DNA of 46,229 bases from Myxococcus sp. (GTDB lineage Bacteria > Myxococcota > Myxococcia > Myxococcales > Myxococcaceae). The notes below the pieces were generated by a model that had not been told where the DNA came from, made no database searches, and worked only from the letters and a program-made list of their open reading frames with translations. The stretch's first letter is position 1. Each line of letters starts with the position of its first letter. The position numbers and the translations under genes were made by a program. Shown piece by piece: positions 26,365 through 34,071 of this stretch. Where the stretch lies: contig JACSRE010000184.1 in the NCBI GenBank assembly GCA_014879945.1, positions 1 to 46,229 on the forward strand, given 5' to 3'.

Positions 26365-26811
26365 ATGCTCGATCGCGCCGCCGTAGGAAGAACGACGCCT
26401 CCCACCCTGAACGAGGTCGAGCGCGGCGCCATTCGCCGCTTCGCCGAGGCCCTGGGTGACTACAACCCGATCTACTTCGACGCCGAGTACGCCCGCGCGT
26501 CGGGGTTCTCGAACGTGGCGGCGCCGCCCTCGTTCCCCATCTCGTTCGCCGCCGGCAGCGATCTGCGGGAGCTCGTCGGTGTGCCCTCGCGCAACCTGCT
26601 GCTGGGCGAGGTGAGCTTCGAGTACGAGCGCCCCATCGTGGCCGGCGACCGGCTGCTGGTGACGAGCCGGGTCGCCGAGATCTCCGATCGGGCCGGGCCC
26701 GCGGGCCGCGTCGAGGTCGCCGTCGTCGAAGACGAAGGCCGCGATGAAGAGGGGCAGATGGTCTTCCGCGCCCGCAGGTCCTACGTCGTTCGCGCCACCC
26801 GGGAGTCCTGA
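26365..26811 (+). CDS. FAS1-like/HadA-type hotdog dehydratase subunit
   Basis: A 148-residue single-hotdog protein of the MaoC N-terminal (FAS1-like dehydratase) family. FAEALGDYNPIYFDAEYA aligns with the hydratase-2 motif, but the catalytic His is replaced by Tyr (NPIYFD). GFSNVAAPPSFP is family-like. In mycobacterial HadAB the HadA subunit is also non-catalytic, so this is probably the structural/substrate-binding partner of the next gene. GGAG 11 bases before the ATG can serve as ribosome binding site. Its stop overlaps the next ATG by one base (TGATG). Confidence 0.8.
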   Translation: MLDRAAVGRTTPPTLNEVERGAIRRFAEALGDYNPIYFDAEYARASGFSNVAAPPSFPISFAAGSDLRELVGVPSRNLLLGEVSFEYERPIVAGDRLLVTSRVAEISDRAGPAGRVEVAVVEDEGRDEEGQMVFRARRSYVVRATRES

Positions 26812-27518
26812 TGCCGCCGCGCAAGCTCTACTTCGAGAACGTTCGGGTCGGCGACGAGCTGCCCGCCATGGCGAAGTCGCCCATCGACCGGGTGCAGCTG
26901 GCCCGCTACGCCGCCGCCACCAACGACTACAACCCGCTCCACGTCGACGAGGTGGCCGCGCGCGCCATCGGCATGCCCTCGGTGGTGTCTCCAGCCACGC
27001 TCGGCCTGGGCTTCCTCGGGCAGCTGGTGACCGACTGGGCCCGCGGCGGCCAGGTGAAGCGGGCGTCGGCGCGCTTCACCCGCATGCTGTGGCCTCAGGA
27101 CACGCTGGTCTGCAAGGGCCGCGTGAGCGACCGCTGGGGCGAGGGCGGCCGCTACTTCGTCGAGCTCGACGTCTGGGCCGAGAACCAGAAGGGCGAGCTG
27201 GTGGTGCGCGGCAACGTCACCCTCAAGGTCTTCTACTCGTTCGAAGACGAGACCCGCTTCCGCACCGGCCAGCCGCCACTCATCGTCAACGTGCAGCGCC
27301 AGTCGATTCTGGCCCAGCCGCCTGCGCCCCCGCCCGCCAGAGCCGCCACCAGGGGCAAGGTCTCGGCCGCCAGGCCGCCCGCCCGAACGAGCAAGCCCGC
27401 CAGGGCCGCGAAGAAGCCCGCCAAGGCCGCGAGGAAGCCTGCCAAACCCGCGAAGAAGCCTGCCAAACCCGCGAAGAAGCCCGCAAAAGCCAGCAAGCCC
27501 GCGAAGAAGAAGAAGTAG
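26811..27518 (+). CDS. MaoC/HadB-type (R)-hydroxyacyl dehydratase with lysine-rich C-terminal tail
   Basis: A 235-residue protein. Residues 1-150 are a hotdog enoyl hydratase; NDYNPLHVDEVAA keeps the catalytic Asp39 and His44, so this should be the catalytic subunit paired with the upstream HadA-like protein. The remainder (about 168-235) is a disordered Lys/Pro/Ala tail with repeated KKPAK units, resembling histone H1 C-termini. The tail DNA includes a 21-base tandem repeat. Such tails usually bind nucleic acid or acidic partners; their purpose on a dehydratase is unknown. The gene starts at ATG 26811 and is translationally coupled to its neighbour. Confidence 0.82.
   Translation: MPPRKLYFENVRVGDELPAMAKSPIDRVQLARYAAATNDYNPLHVDEVAARAIGMPSVVSPATLGLGFLGQLVTDWARGGQVKRASARFTRMLWPQDTLVCKGRVSDRWGEGGRYFVELDVWAENQKGELVVRGNVTLKVFYSFEDETRFRTGQPPLIVNVQRQSILAQPPAPPPARAATRGKVSAARPPARTSKPARAAKKPAKAARKPAKPAKKPAKPAKKPAKASKPAKKKK
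27437..27478. repeat. 21-bp tandem repeat encoding the KKPAK tail
   Basis: Two identical 21-base units (27437-27457, 27458-27478) with a diverged partial third copy after them, inside the 3' end of the HadB-like gene. Slippage here would change tail length in steps of seven residues without a frameshift. Confidence 0.8.
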
Positions 27519-27554
27519 CTTTGCTGTTGTGCCGCGGCGCGTCGAAAACCGTTG

Positions 27555-27569
27555 ACTTGAAAATCAAGT
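27555..27569. promoter_or_regulatory. Inverted repeat, operator-like (6-3-6)
   Basis: ACTTGA and TCAAGT flank AAA, in an AT-richer patch after the HadB-like stop. A TTGACT overlaps it at 27552-27557. The site lies about 100 bases before the acyl-CoA dehydrogenase start and could be an operator or part of a small terminator. Confidence 0.35.
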
Positions 27570-27603
27570 GACGCGCAGGATTGGCCCCGTTACGACGCAG
27601 GGT

Positions 27604-27618
27604 GTCACGAGTCGTGAC
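27604..27618. promoter_or_regulatory. Perfect 15-bp palindrome, operator-like (7-1-7)
   Basis: GTCACGA, one G, then TCGTGAC. It lies 48 bases before the ATG at 27666 of the acyl-CoA dehydrogenase gene. A palindrome of this size and place fits a dimeric repressor such as a TetR/FadR-type fatty-acid regulator; no such gene is adjacent. Confidence 0.45.
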
Positions 27619-27665
27619 GAGCACCCGAACTTGAGTCGGGAATGGGCCGTTTCCTGGAGCGACAC

Positions 27666-29507
27666 ATGTCAGCTGGAATCAACCGCTACAAAGCCGATCT
27701 TCGTGAGTTGCAGTTCGTGCTGTTCGAGCAGTTCAACTTCGCGGAGATCGCCGGCAAGGGCCCCTACGAGGGGTGGGACCAAGAGACGGCGAAGACCATT
27801 CTCCAGGAGACCTACCGCTTCGCGCGCGAGGTGCTCGGGCCGCTCAACGGCTCCGCCGACCGCGAGGGGTGCAAGGTCGTCGAGGGCAGCGTCATCACGC
27901 CCAAGGGCTTCAAAGACGCCTGGAAGCAGCTCTTCGAGGCGGGCCTGAAGCAGATCGCGGTGCCGAAGGAGCACGGCGGGCAGGGCGCGCCGTTCGCGCT
28001 CTACGCCATCATCGAAGAGATCACCTCGGGCGCCAACACCGCCTTCAACATGTACCCGGGCCTGGCCTGGGGCGCGGCAGAGGTGATCTCGCAGTGCGGC
28101 ACCGAGCACCAGAAGAAGCTCTACGCCGACCGCATGTTCAACGGCGTGTGGGGCGGCACCATGTGCCTGAGCGAGCCGCAGGCCGGCAGCGACGTCGGCG
28201 CCGCGGTCACCAGGGCCGTCAAGCAGGCCGATGGCACCTTCAAGATCAGCGGCACCAAGATCTTCATCTCGGGTGGCGATCACGATCTCGCCGAGAACAT
28301 CGTGCACCTGGTGCTGGCGCGCATCGAAGGCGCGCCTGCGGGCACCAAGGGGCTCTCGCTCTTCATCGTGCCCAAGAAGCGCGCGAACGCCGACGGCACC
28401 CTGGGGCCCCACAACGACGTGCAGGTCGCCTCGATCGAGCACAAGCTGGGCATCAACGGCTCGGCCACCTGTGTGTTGAACTTCGGCGAGAACGGCGAGT
28501 GTGTCGGCGAGCTCGTCGGCGCCGTGGAGCACCAGGGCATGCCCCAGATGTTCCGCATGATGAACGGCGCGCGCATCGCGGTCGGCATTCAGGGCCTGGC
28601 GATCGCCGCGAGCGCCTACTTGAACGCGCTGGAGTACGCGAAGGACCGCAAGCAGGGCGCCAACTTCAAGTCGTGGAAGGACCCGGCCGCCCCGCGGGTG
28701 CCCATCATCGAGCACCCCGACGTGCGCCGCATGCTGCTCGAGCTCAAGAGCCACACCGAGGGCATTCGCGCGCTGGTGGTGAAGCTCGCCGCGCACCGCG
28801 ATCTCTCGCTCATCTACCAGGGCAAGGACGACGAGAAGGCGACCTACCACGCCAGCCAGGTCGACCTGCTGACGCCCATCGTGAAGTCCTACGCCAGCGA
28901 CGAGGCGTTCCGCCTGTGCGCCATCGCGCTGCAGGTCTACGGCGGCGCCGGCTACCTCAAGGACTGGCCCGTCGAGCAGTACCTGCGCGACGCGAAGATC
29001 TTGAGCATCTACGAGGGCACCAACCACATCCAGGCGATGGATCTCGTCGGTCGCAAGCTGGGCCAGAACGGCGGCGCGAACTTCCAGACGTTCATGAGCG
29101 ACATCGCCACCTTCGTCGAGAAGCACAAGAGCCACCCGATCTTCGGCAAAGAGGTCGCGGCGCTCGGTGACGCGTCCGAGGCGGTGGTCTCGACGGCCAT
29201 GGGCTTCATGGGCTGGAGCCAGTCGGACAAGGTGACGCTGGTGCCGCTGTCGGCCAACCGGTTCCTCGAGATGATGGCGAAGACCACCGTCGGCTTCGTG
29301 CTGCTCGACGCCGGGGTGCGGGCCGAAGAGGCGCTCGCGAAGCTGGGTCCCACCGCGGCCGATCGCGCCTTCTACGAGGGCAAGCGGTACTCCGCGCTCT
29401 ACTACGGCCGCAACGTGCTGCCGCAGGTGAAGCAGCTGGCCGAGCTGGTCACCTTCGAAGACACCAGCCCGATGGACATCAGCGACGCGGCCTTCGCCTC
29501 GTTCTGA
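27666..29507 (+). CDS. Acyl-CoA dehydrogenase, long DmdC-type
   Basis: A 613-residue flavoenzyme that introduces the alpha-beta double bond in acyl-CoA. The catalytic glutamate is Glu450 in [25 protein letters not shown] and FISGGDHD are in the FAD/substrate-binding middle domain, and [21 protein letters not shown] is the usual C-terminal signature. The N-terminal 40-residue extension and extra C-terminal domain of about 130 residues place it in the roughly 600-residue group that includes 3-methylmercaptopropionyl-CoA dehydrogenase (DmdC). The true substrate may be another acyl-CoA. I chose ATG 27666; an in-frame ATG 24 bases upstream is less likely. Two palindromes lie in the 147-base leader and suggest repressor control. 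Confidence 0.92.
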   Translation: MSAGINRYKADLRELQFVLFEQFNFAEIAGKGPYEGWDQETAKTILQETYRFAREVLGPLNGSADREGCKVVEGSVITPKGFKDAWKQLFEAGLKQIAVPKEHGGQGAPFALYAIIEEITSGANTAFNMYPGLAWGAAEVISQCGTEHQKKLYADRMFNGVWGGTMCLSEPQAGSDVGAAVTRAVKQADGTFKISGTKIFISGGDHDLAENIVHLVLARIEGAPAGTKGLSLFIVPKKRANADGTLGPHNDVQVASIEHKLGINGSATCVLNFGENGECVGELVGAVEHQGMPQMFRMMNGARIAVGIQGLAIAASAYLNALEYAKDRKQGANFKSWKDPAAPRVPIIEHPDVRRMLLELKSHTEGIRALVVKLAAHRDLSLIYQGKDDEKATYHASQVDLLTPIVKSYASDEAFRLCAIALQVYGGAGYLKDWPVEQYLRDAKILSIYEGTNHIQAMDLVGRKLGQNGGANFQTFMSDIATFVEKHKSHPIFGKEVAALGDASEAVVSTAMGFMGWSQSDKVTLVPLSANRFLEMMAKTTVGFVLLDAGVRAEEALAKLGPTAADRAFYEGKRYSALYYGRNVLPQVKQLAELVTFEDTSPMDISDAAFASF

Positions 29508-29528
29508 GTCGCCCTTCCCAGCGGTCAC

Positions 29529-29567
29529 CGGGCCCGGACGAGCTCCCTCTGAGCGCGGCCGGGCCCG
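29529..29567 (+). terminator. Possible terminator hairpin after the acyl-CoA dehydrogenase
   Basis: CGGGCCCGG at 29529-29537 pairs with CCGGGCCCG at 29559-29567 around a 21-base loop, followed by a moderately T-rich stretch (TCGTCTTGTGTG). The loop is long, so the call is moderate. Confidence 0.4.
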
Positions 29568-29595
29568 TCGTCTTGTGTGACACCATGCGCGCTCG

Positions 29596-30390
29596 ATGCT
29601 TTGGATTCGTCGGGTGGTGACGGGCGTGGTCGGAGCCCTGGCGCTCGGGTGGCTGGCCCTGGTGGCGGTGGCGTTCTTCGCCCAGCGCGCGCTGGTGTTC
29701 CCCGCGCCGCAGGTCGTCCTGCCGGTCTCGGCGGCGCAGCTCGTCGAGCTCCCGCACACGGTGCTGCTGGTGCGCCCGCCGCCTTCTCCTGACGCGCTCT
29801 GGGTGCTGCACTTCCACGGCAACGCCGAACAGCTCGGCTCGGTGGCGTGGATGGCGGACGCCTGGCACGCGCAGGGCGTGGGATTCGTCGCGGTGGAGTA
29901 CCCGGGCTACGGGCTCGCGCGCGAGAAGGGCGCGCCTGGCGAGGCGTCGATCGTCGAGGCCGCGCTCGACGCCGTGCGGCACCTGCAGGGGCCGATGGGC
30001 ATCACCACCGACCGGCTGATCGTCTCGGGGCAGTCGCTGGGCTCGGGGGTCGCCGTGGCGCTGGCGGCGCGCGGCACCGGCAGCCGCCTCCTGCTCTTCA
30101 CGCCCTTCACCTCGCTGCCCGACGTCGGGGCGCGCGCCATGCCGTTTCTTCCCGTGCGGCTCTTGATGCGTGACCGCTTCGACTCGCTCTCGAGGGCAGG
30201 GGAGGTGCGGCAGCCGGTGCTGATCGTCCACGGCTCCGATGACGAGGTCGTTCCGTTCGAGCTGGGGGCGCGGCTGGCGAGCGCCCTGCCGAACGCGACA
30301 CTGCTTCGCATCGCCGGTGGGCGGCACAACGACGTCGCCGGGCGGGCCGAGGTGTGGCGGGCGCTGGGGGCCTTCATCACCGCGCCCTGA
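29596..30390 (+). CDS. Membrane-anchored alpha/beta hydrolase, BEM46-like
   Basis: A 264-residue serine hydrolase. Residues about 7-29 are a signal anchor (VVTGVVGALALGWLALVAVA), so the catalytic domain probably faces the periplasm. LHFHGNAEQL is the oxyanion-hole HGNA motif of the BEM46/ABHD13 group. The nucleophile is Ser147 (GQSLGSG), the acid Asp215 or Asp216 (HGSDDEVVP) and the base His244 (GGRHND). Start is ATG 29596, with CACCAT ending 10 bases before it. It converges on the ExbD gene with a 5-base gap. Function beyond hydrolysis of an ester or thioester is unknown. Confidence 0.82.
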   Translation: MLWIRRVVTGVVGALALGWLALVAVAFFAQRALVFPAPQVVLPVSAAQLVELPHTVLLVRPPPSPDALWVLHFHGNAEQLGSVAWMADAWHAQGVGFVAVEYPGYGLAREKGAPGEASIVEAALDAVRHLQGPMGITTDRLIVSGQSLGSGVAVALAARGTGSRLLLFTPFTSLPDVGARAMPFLPVRLLMRDRFDSLSRAGEVRQPVLIVHGSDDEVVPFELGARLASALPNATLLRIAGGRHNDVAGRAEVWRALGAFITAP

Positions 30391-30395
30391 GCGGG

Positions 30396-30854
30396 CTACT
30401 TGCCCGGCGCTTCCCGCACGCCGATGGCGAGCTGCCCCAGGCCCGCGGCCTTCGCCAGCTCCATCACCTCGACCACCTTGCCGTGCGCGACGCCCTCGTC
30501 CGCCTGCACGATCACCAGCGTGTCGGGGCTCCTGGCCTTCGCGTCCTCGAAGGCCTTCTTGAGCTCCTCGGCGCTGACCACGTCGCCGCTGAGCACCAGC
30601 CGGCCGTCTGCGAGGATCGCCACCGAGAGATCGTTGGTGTTGGCCGCCACGTCGGCCGCCCCGCCCTGGGGCAGGTTCACCTTGAGGCCCGACTTCGCGC
30701 CCTGGCCCTGGTTGACGATCACCGAGCTGGTCACCATGAAGATGATCAGCAGCACCAGGAAGATGTCGGTCAGCGGCGTGATGTTGATCTCAGAGAAGAC
30801 CGCGTCTTCTCCGGTGGGATCATCGGAGCCACCGGGGACCTGGCCCATCGCCAT
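30396..30854 (-). CDS. ExbD/TolR-family biopolymer transporter
   Basis: A 152-residue protein with one N-terminal membrane helix, INITPLTDIFLVLLIIFMV, carrying the conserved proton-path Asp. The rest is a periplasmic ExbD/TolR domain (LSVAILADGRLVLSGDVVS, TLVIVQADEGVAHGKVVEVM). It works as the proton-driven partner of an ExbB/TolQ protein, here the gene immediately upstream with a 3-base gap. No TonB or TolA is in the window, so whether the complex drives import, Tol-Pal function or gliding-type machinery cannot be decided. An ATG two codons inside the start is an alternative. Confidence 0.9.
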   Translation of the reverse strand: MAMGQVPGGSDDPTGEDAVFSEINITPLTDIFLVLLIIFMVTSSVIVNQGQGAKSGLKVNLPQGGAADVAANTNDLSVAILADGRLVLSGDVVSAEELKKAFEDAKARSPDTLVIVQADEGVAHGKVVEVMELAKAAGLGQLAIGVREAPGK

Positions 30855-30857
30855 GGA

Positions 30858-31583
30858 CTAGGCGCCCCCAGCCGGCGCGGGGCTCGCGGTGGTGACAGCC
30901 GAGGGAGGCGAGGGCACCGGAGCCACCTCGGGCGACGGCGTTCCCTGGCGCGGCGCTTCCCGCAGCAGCTCGACGAACTCCTCGGCGATCAGCTTGAGCT
31001 CGACGTTGAGGCGGCCCAGGCGCGCCTGGAAGATGTTGAAGAGCACCACCGCCTCGACGGCCACCACGATGCCGGCGGCGGTGGCGACGAGCGCCTCCGA
31101 GATGCCGATCATCACCGCGGCCGACCCGCCGCTGCCGCCCTGCTCGACGTCGACCCCGAGATCGCGGAACGACTTCATGATGCCCGCGACGGTGCCGAAC
31201 AGCCCGACGAAGGGGGTCGTCGCGCCGATGGTCCCCAGAATCCACAGGCCGCGCTTCATCTTGAGCGCGAGCTGAATGCGCTCTCGATCGACGGCCGCCT
31301 CGAGCGGGGCGCCGGTCGTCTTCTGGGCGCGCTCGAAGCCGGCGCGGAAGAGGTCGGCCGACATCGTCGTCGCCCGCTCGGCCGCCGAGCGCGCCGCGGG
31401 CACGTCACCGCGCAGCAGGTGCCTGGCGATGGTCTGGCCCAGCTCGCGGGCCTTCGAGCCCACGCCCCAGAGCGTGAGGAGTCGTTCGATCCCGACGCCG
31501 AGGGCGAGCACCGACGCGAGCAGAATCACCGCCATCGTCAGGCCGCCGAGGCGGATGTAGTGCATCAGCTCGTCGAAGCTCAT
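30858..31583 (-). CDS. ExbB/TolQ/MotA-family proton channel
   Basis: A 241-residue inner-membrane protein with three hydrophobic helices: near the N-terminus (LGGLTMAVILLASVLALGVG), around 130-155 (LWILGTIGATTPFVGLFGTV) and around 170-195 (ISEALVATAAGIVVAVEAVV). The TIGATTPFVGLFGTVAGI and EALVATAAGI segments are typical of TolQ/ExbB. Start ATG 31583 follows a minus-strand TATGAC. It shares a 40-base divergent promoter with the lipoprotein gene and precedes exbD. Confidence 0.9.
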   Translation of the reverse strand: MSFDELMHYIRLGGLTMAVILLASVLALGVGIERLLTLWGVGSKARELGQTIARHLLRGDVPAARSAAERATTMSADLFRAGFERAQKTTGAPLEAAVDRERIQLALKMKRGLWILGTIGATTPFVGLFGTVAGIMKSFRDLGVDVEQGGSGGSAAVMIGISEALVATAAGIVVAVEAVVLFNIFQARLGRLNVELKLIAEEFVELLREAPRQGTPSPEVAPVPSPPSAVTTASPAPAGGA

Positions 31584-31609
31584 TGATGGACCGGAGTCAT
31601 AGCGGGCCG

Positions 31610-31615
31610 TACTCT
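31610..31615 (+). promoter_or_regulatory. Candidate -10 hexamer, leaderless type
   Basis: TACTCT ends 9 bases before the ATG at 31624, in the 40-base gap shared with the divergent ExbB gene. Confidence 0.3.
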
Positions 31616-31623
31616 CTGGCGCC

Positions 31624-32430
31624 ATGACGCTGCTCCGCGGAGCTTCGGTTCTGCTCCTCTCGGCTGGCCTGTGCGCCTGCCCCCGGTTGCCCCCGCTTGA
31701 TTACGGCAAAGACGGCCCCGCGAAAGACGGGGCCGACCTGCTCAAACGGGTGGAGTTCGCCGAGGCGCAGATCTTCTCGGTGCGAGGCGACGCCAAGCTG
31801 ATCGTCGAGAGCCCGCAAGGGAAGGGGAGCGTCTCGCTCTTCGTGGCGGTGCTTCACCCGGCCCAGCTCCACATCGAGCAGCTCGACTTCTTCGGGCGGC
31901 CCGAGGGCATTCTGGTGACCGACGGGGAGCGCTTCGGCCTCTACGACGCCAAGCAGCGCAAGTACTTCCGCGGGCCCGCGTCGGTCGAGAACATGGCGCG
32001 CTTCGTGCCCATCGCGCTGCCGCCGCGCGAGCTGGCCTCGCTCCTGCTGGGCCGGGTGCCGCGCGTGCCTGCGGAGTCGTCGTCGCTGGCCGTCGACGAG
32101 GCGGCGCGCAGCTACGCCCTGACGTTGCGGCGCGGCGCCATCACCCAGCGCCTCACCGTCTCGACCGGCACCCACCGCGTCACCCGCTCGCGGGTCGAGG
32201 GGCTCACCACCTACGCCATCGACGCCGACGCGCTGACCGCCTTCGGCCCGGCCACCTTGCCGCGGCACCTCACCCTCGACGCGCCCAGCGCGAACACCCG
32301 GGTCGAGCTCCTCTACAAGGACATCACCGTCAACGAGGCGCCCGAAGTCACCCTCTTCGAGCTCGAGCCGCCCGAGGGCATTCCCGTCGTCGAGGTGCAG
32401 GCCAACGGACAGGCGGTCGCGCCGCCGTGA
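31624..32430 (+). CDS. Outer-membrane-type lipoprotein, DUF4292/LolB-like
   Basis: A 268-residue secreted protein. Residues 1-18 form a signal peptide ending in LCAC, so Cys19 is the probable lipidated residue (a near-consensus lipobox). The mature domain is beta-rich with IFSVRGDAKLIVESPQGKGS, LHPAQLHIEQLDFFG and ILVTDGERFGLYDAKQRKYF, the pattern of DUF4292 and LolB/LolA-like half barrels that hold lipids. Its stop overlaps the GTG start of the binding-protein gene by four bases, so it leads the peptide-transporter operon. The link to peptide uptake is unclear. Confidence 0.75.
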   Translation: MTLLRGASVLLLSAGLCACPRLPPLDYGKDGPAKDGADLLKRVEFAEAQIFSVRGDAKLIVESPQGKGSVSLFVAVLHPAQLHIEQLDFFGRPEGILVTDGERFGLYDAKQRKYFRGPASVENMARFVPIALPPRELASLLLGRVPRVPAESSSLAVDEAARSYALTLRRGAITQRLTVSTGTHRVTRSRVEGLTTYAIDADALTAFGPATLPRHLTLDAPSANTRVELLYKDITVNEAPEVTLFELEPPEGIPVVEVQANGQAVAPP

Positions 32431-34070
32431 AGTCGTCAGGCGCGCTGCTGGCGACGGCCCTGGTCTTCGTCGCCTGCGGGCGCTGCTCCTCCAGGAGCGC
32501 CTCGCCAACGCCTGACGCCGCCTGGCTGGAGGGCCGCGCGGTGCCCGAGGTCGGCGCGACGCCCCGCCGGGGCGGCACCTTGACCGTGCGCGTCGGCGTC
32601 GAGCCCAGCGGCTTCACCCGCATTCACGACCGGTACGCCGAAGGCACGATGGTTCGCTACACCACCGGCACGCTCTACGAGACGCTCGGCCGGGTCGACC
32701 CGCGGCACCCCGAGGGGCCGCTGCTCCCGTGGCTGGCGAGCGCGTTCACCGAAGGCGAGGCGCTGACCGTCACCTTGCGCCCCGGCGTCACCTTTCACGA
32801 CGGCAGCCCCTTCAGCTCCTCCGACGTCAAGGCGGTGCTGTCGGCGATCACCGCCGCGCAGAACCCGACGGTGGCGATGCGCGCGGCGCTGGGCGAGCTG
32901 GCCAGCGTCGAGACGCCCGACGCGCTGACGGTGGTGATCCGGTGGCGCGCGCCGCCGACGCCCTTCGCGGTGCGGGCGCTCCTGGGCGGCGTGCCGATGA
33001 TGCCCGAAGAGGCGCTGGCGGGAGACTTCGATACGCTCCCCATTCACCGCGCGCCCGTCGGCACCGGGCCCTTCAAGCTGTCGTCGTTCGTGCCCGCAGA
33101 GCGCCTGGTGTTGGCGCGCTTCGACGGCCATCGCGAGCCGGCCTTTCTCGACGGCGTGGTGGTGCGCTTCGTCAAGGACGACACGGTGGCCGCCCAGCTC
33201 TGGGAGAGGGGCGAGTTCGATCTGATGACGCGCATCCCGCCGGCGACCTGGCGCGCCGTCGAGCAGCAGCCCTGGGCCTTCACCGGGTACCGGCGCTTCC
33301 GCACCGACGAGAACGCCTACGCGTGGATCGGGTGGAACCAGCGTCGCGCGGTGTTCGCCGACGCGCGCGTGCGCCGAGCGCTGGCCATGGCGTACCCCGC
33401 AGAGGTGATCTCCCGCGCCGTCGAGCTCGGGCTCGAGGCTCGCACCACCTGCCCCTTCCTGCTCGGGTCGACCAGCTGCGACCCCGAGGTGAAGCCGATT
33501 CCGTTCGATCCCGAAGGCGCGAAGGCGCTGCTCGCCGACGCCGGGTGGATTGACGGCGACGGCGATGGCGTGCGGGAGCACGGCGGGCAGCCGCTGGCCT
33601 TCTCCTTCCTCATGGTGACGGCCTCGCAGCGGCAGGCGAAGGTGGTGCCGCTCTTCCAGGAGCAGCTCGCGCGCGTCGGCGTGTCGCTCACCGTGGAGCC
33701 GGTCGACGCCGCGCAGAGCATTCAGCGCATGCGCACCCACGACTTCGACGCCGCGGCCATGAGCTGGTCGAGCCCCGACGCCGTCACCGATCAGTTCGAG
33801 CTGTTCCACTCGTCGCAAGCCGATGGGGGGAAGAACTACGTCAACCTGGCCGACCCCGAGATCGACGCGCTGCTGGAGCAGATCAGGGCCGCCCGCGAGG
33901 GCGACGCGCGCGTTGCCCTCGAGCGGCGCCTGCACCGCAGGCTCTTCGACGCGCAGGTCTACCTCTTCCTCACGGCGCGGCCGGCCCTCGACGCCGCCAA
34001 GCGCCGGGTGCACGGCCTGACGCCGTCGCTGGCCTGGTACGAGCTCGCGAAGGTCTGGGTGGAGCCCTGA
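32427..34070 (+). CDS. ABC-transporter extracellular solute-binding protein, family 5 (peptide)
   Basis: A 547-residue lipoprotein. The signal peptide ends in VFVAC, giving lipidated Cys17. The mature protein is a family 5 binding protein as in DppA/OppA: TYLTVR-like opening TPRRGGTLTVRVGVEPSG, LYETLGRVDP, VTFHDGSPFSSSDV, APVGTGPFKL and the closing LTPSLAWYELAKVWVE. It captures peptides or similar solutes and delivers them to the two permeases encoded next. Start is GTG 32427, in overlap with the lipoprotein gene; the next gene starts one base after its stop. Confidence 0.92.
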   Translation: MKSSGALLATALVFVACGRCSSRSASPTPDAAWLEGRAVPEVGATPRRGGTLTVRVGVEPSGFTRIHDRYAEGTMVRYTTGTLYETLGRVDPRHPEGPLLPWLASAFTEGEALTVTLRPGVTFHDGSPFSSSDVKAVLSAITAAQNPTVAMRAALGELASVETPDALTVVIRWRAPPTPFAVRALLGGVPMMPEEALAGDFDTLPIHRAPVGTGPFKLSSFVPAERLVLARFDGHREPAFLDGVVVRFVKDDTVAAQLWERGEFDLMTRIPPATWRAVEQQPWAFTGYRRFRTDENAYAWIGWNQRRAVFADARVRRALAMAYPAEVISRAVELGLEARTTCPFLLGSTSCDPEVKPIPFDPEGAKALLADAGWIDGDGDGVREHGGQPLAFSFLMVTASQRQAKVVPLFQEQLARVGVSLTVEPVDAAQSIQRMRTHDFDAAAMSWSSPDAVTDQFELFHSSQADGGKNYVNLADPEIDALLEQIRAAREGDARVALERRLHRRLFDAQVYLFLTARPALDAAKRRVHGLTPSLAWYELAKVWVEP

Positions 34071-34071
34071 G

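Noticed and set aside
27669-29822. 717-codon open frame antisense to the acyl-CoA dehydrogenase
   Set aside because: Low-complexity Arg/His/Ala/Leu composition typical of a reverse-phase shadow in GC-rich DNA; no motif and a strong gene on the other strand.
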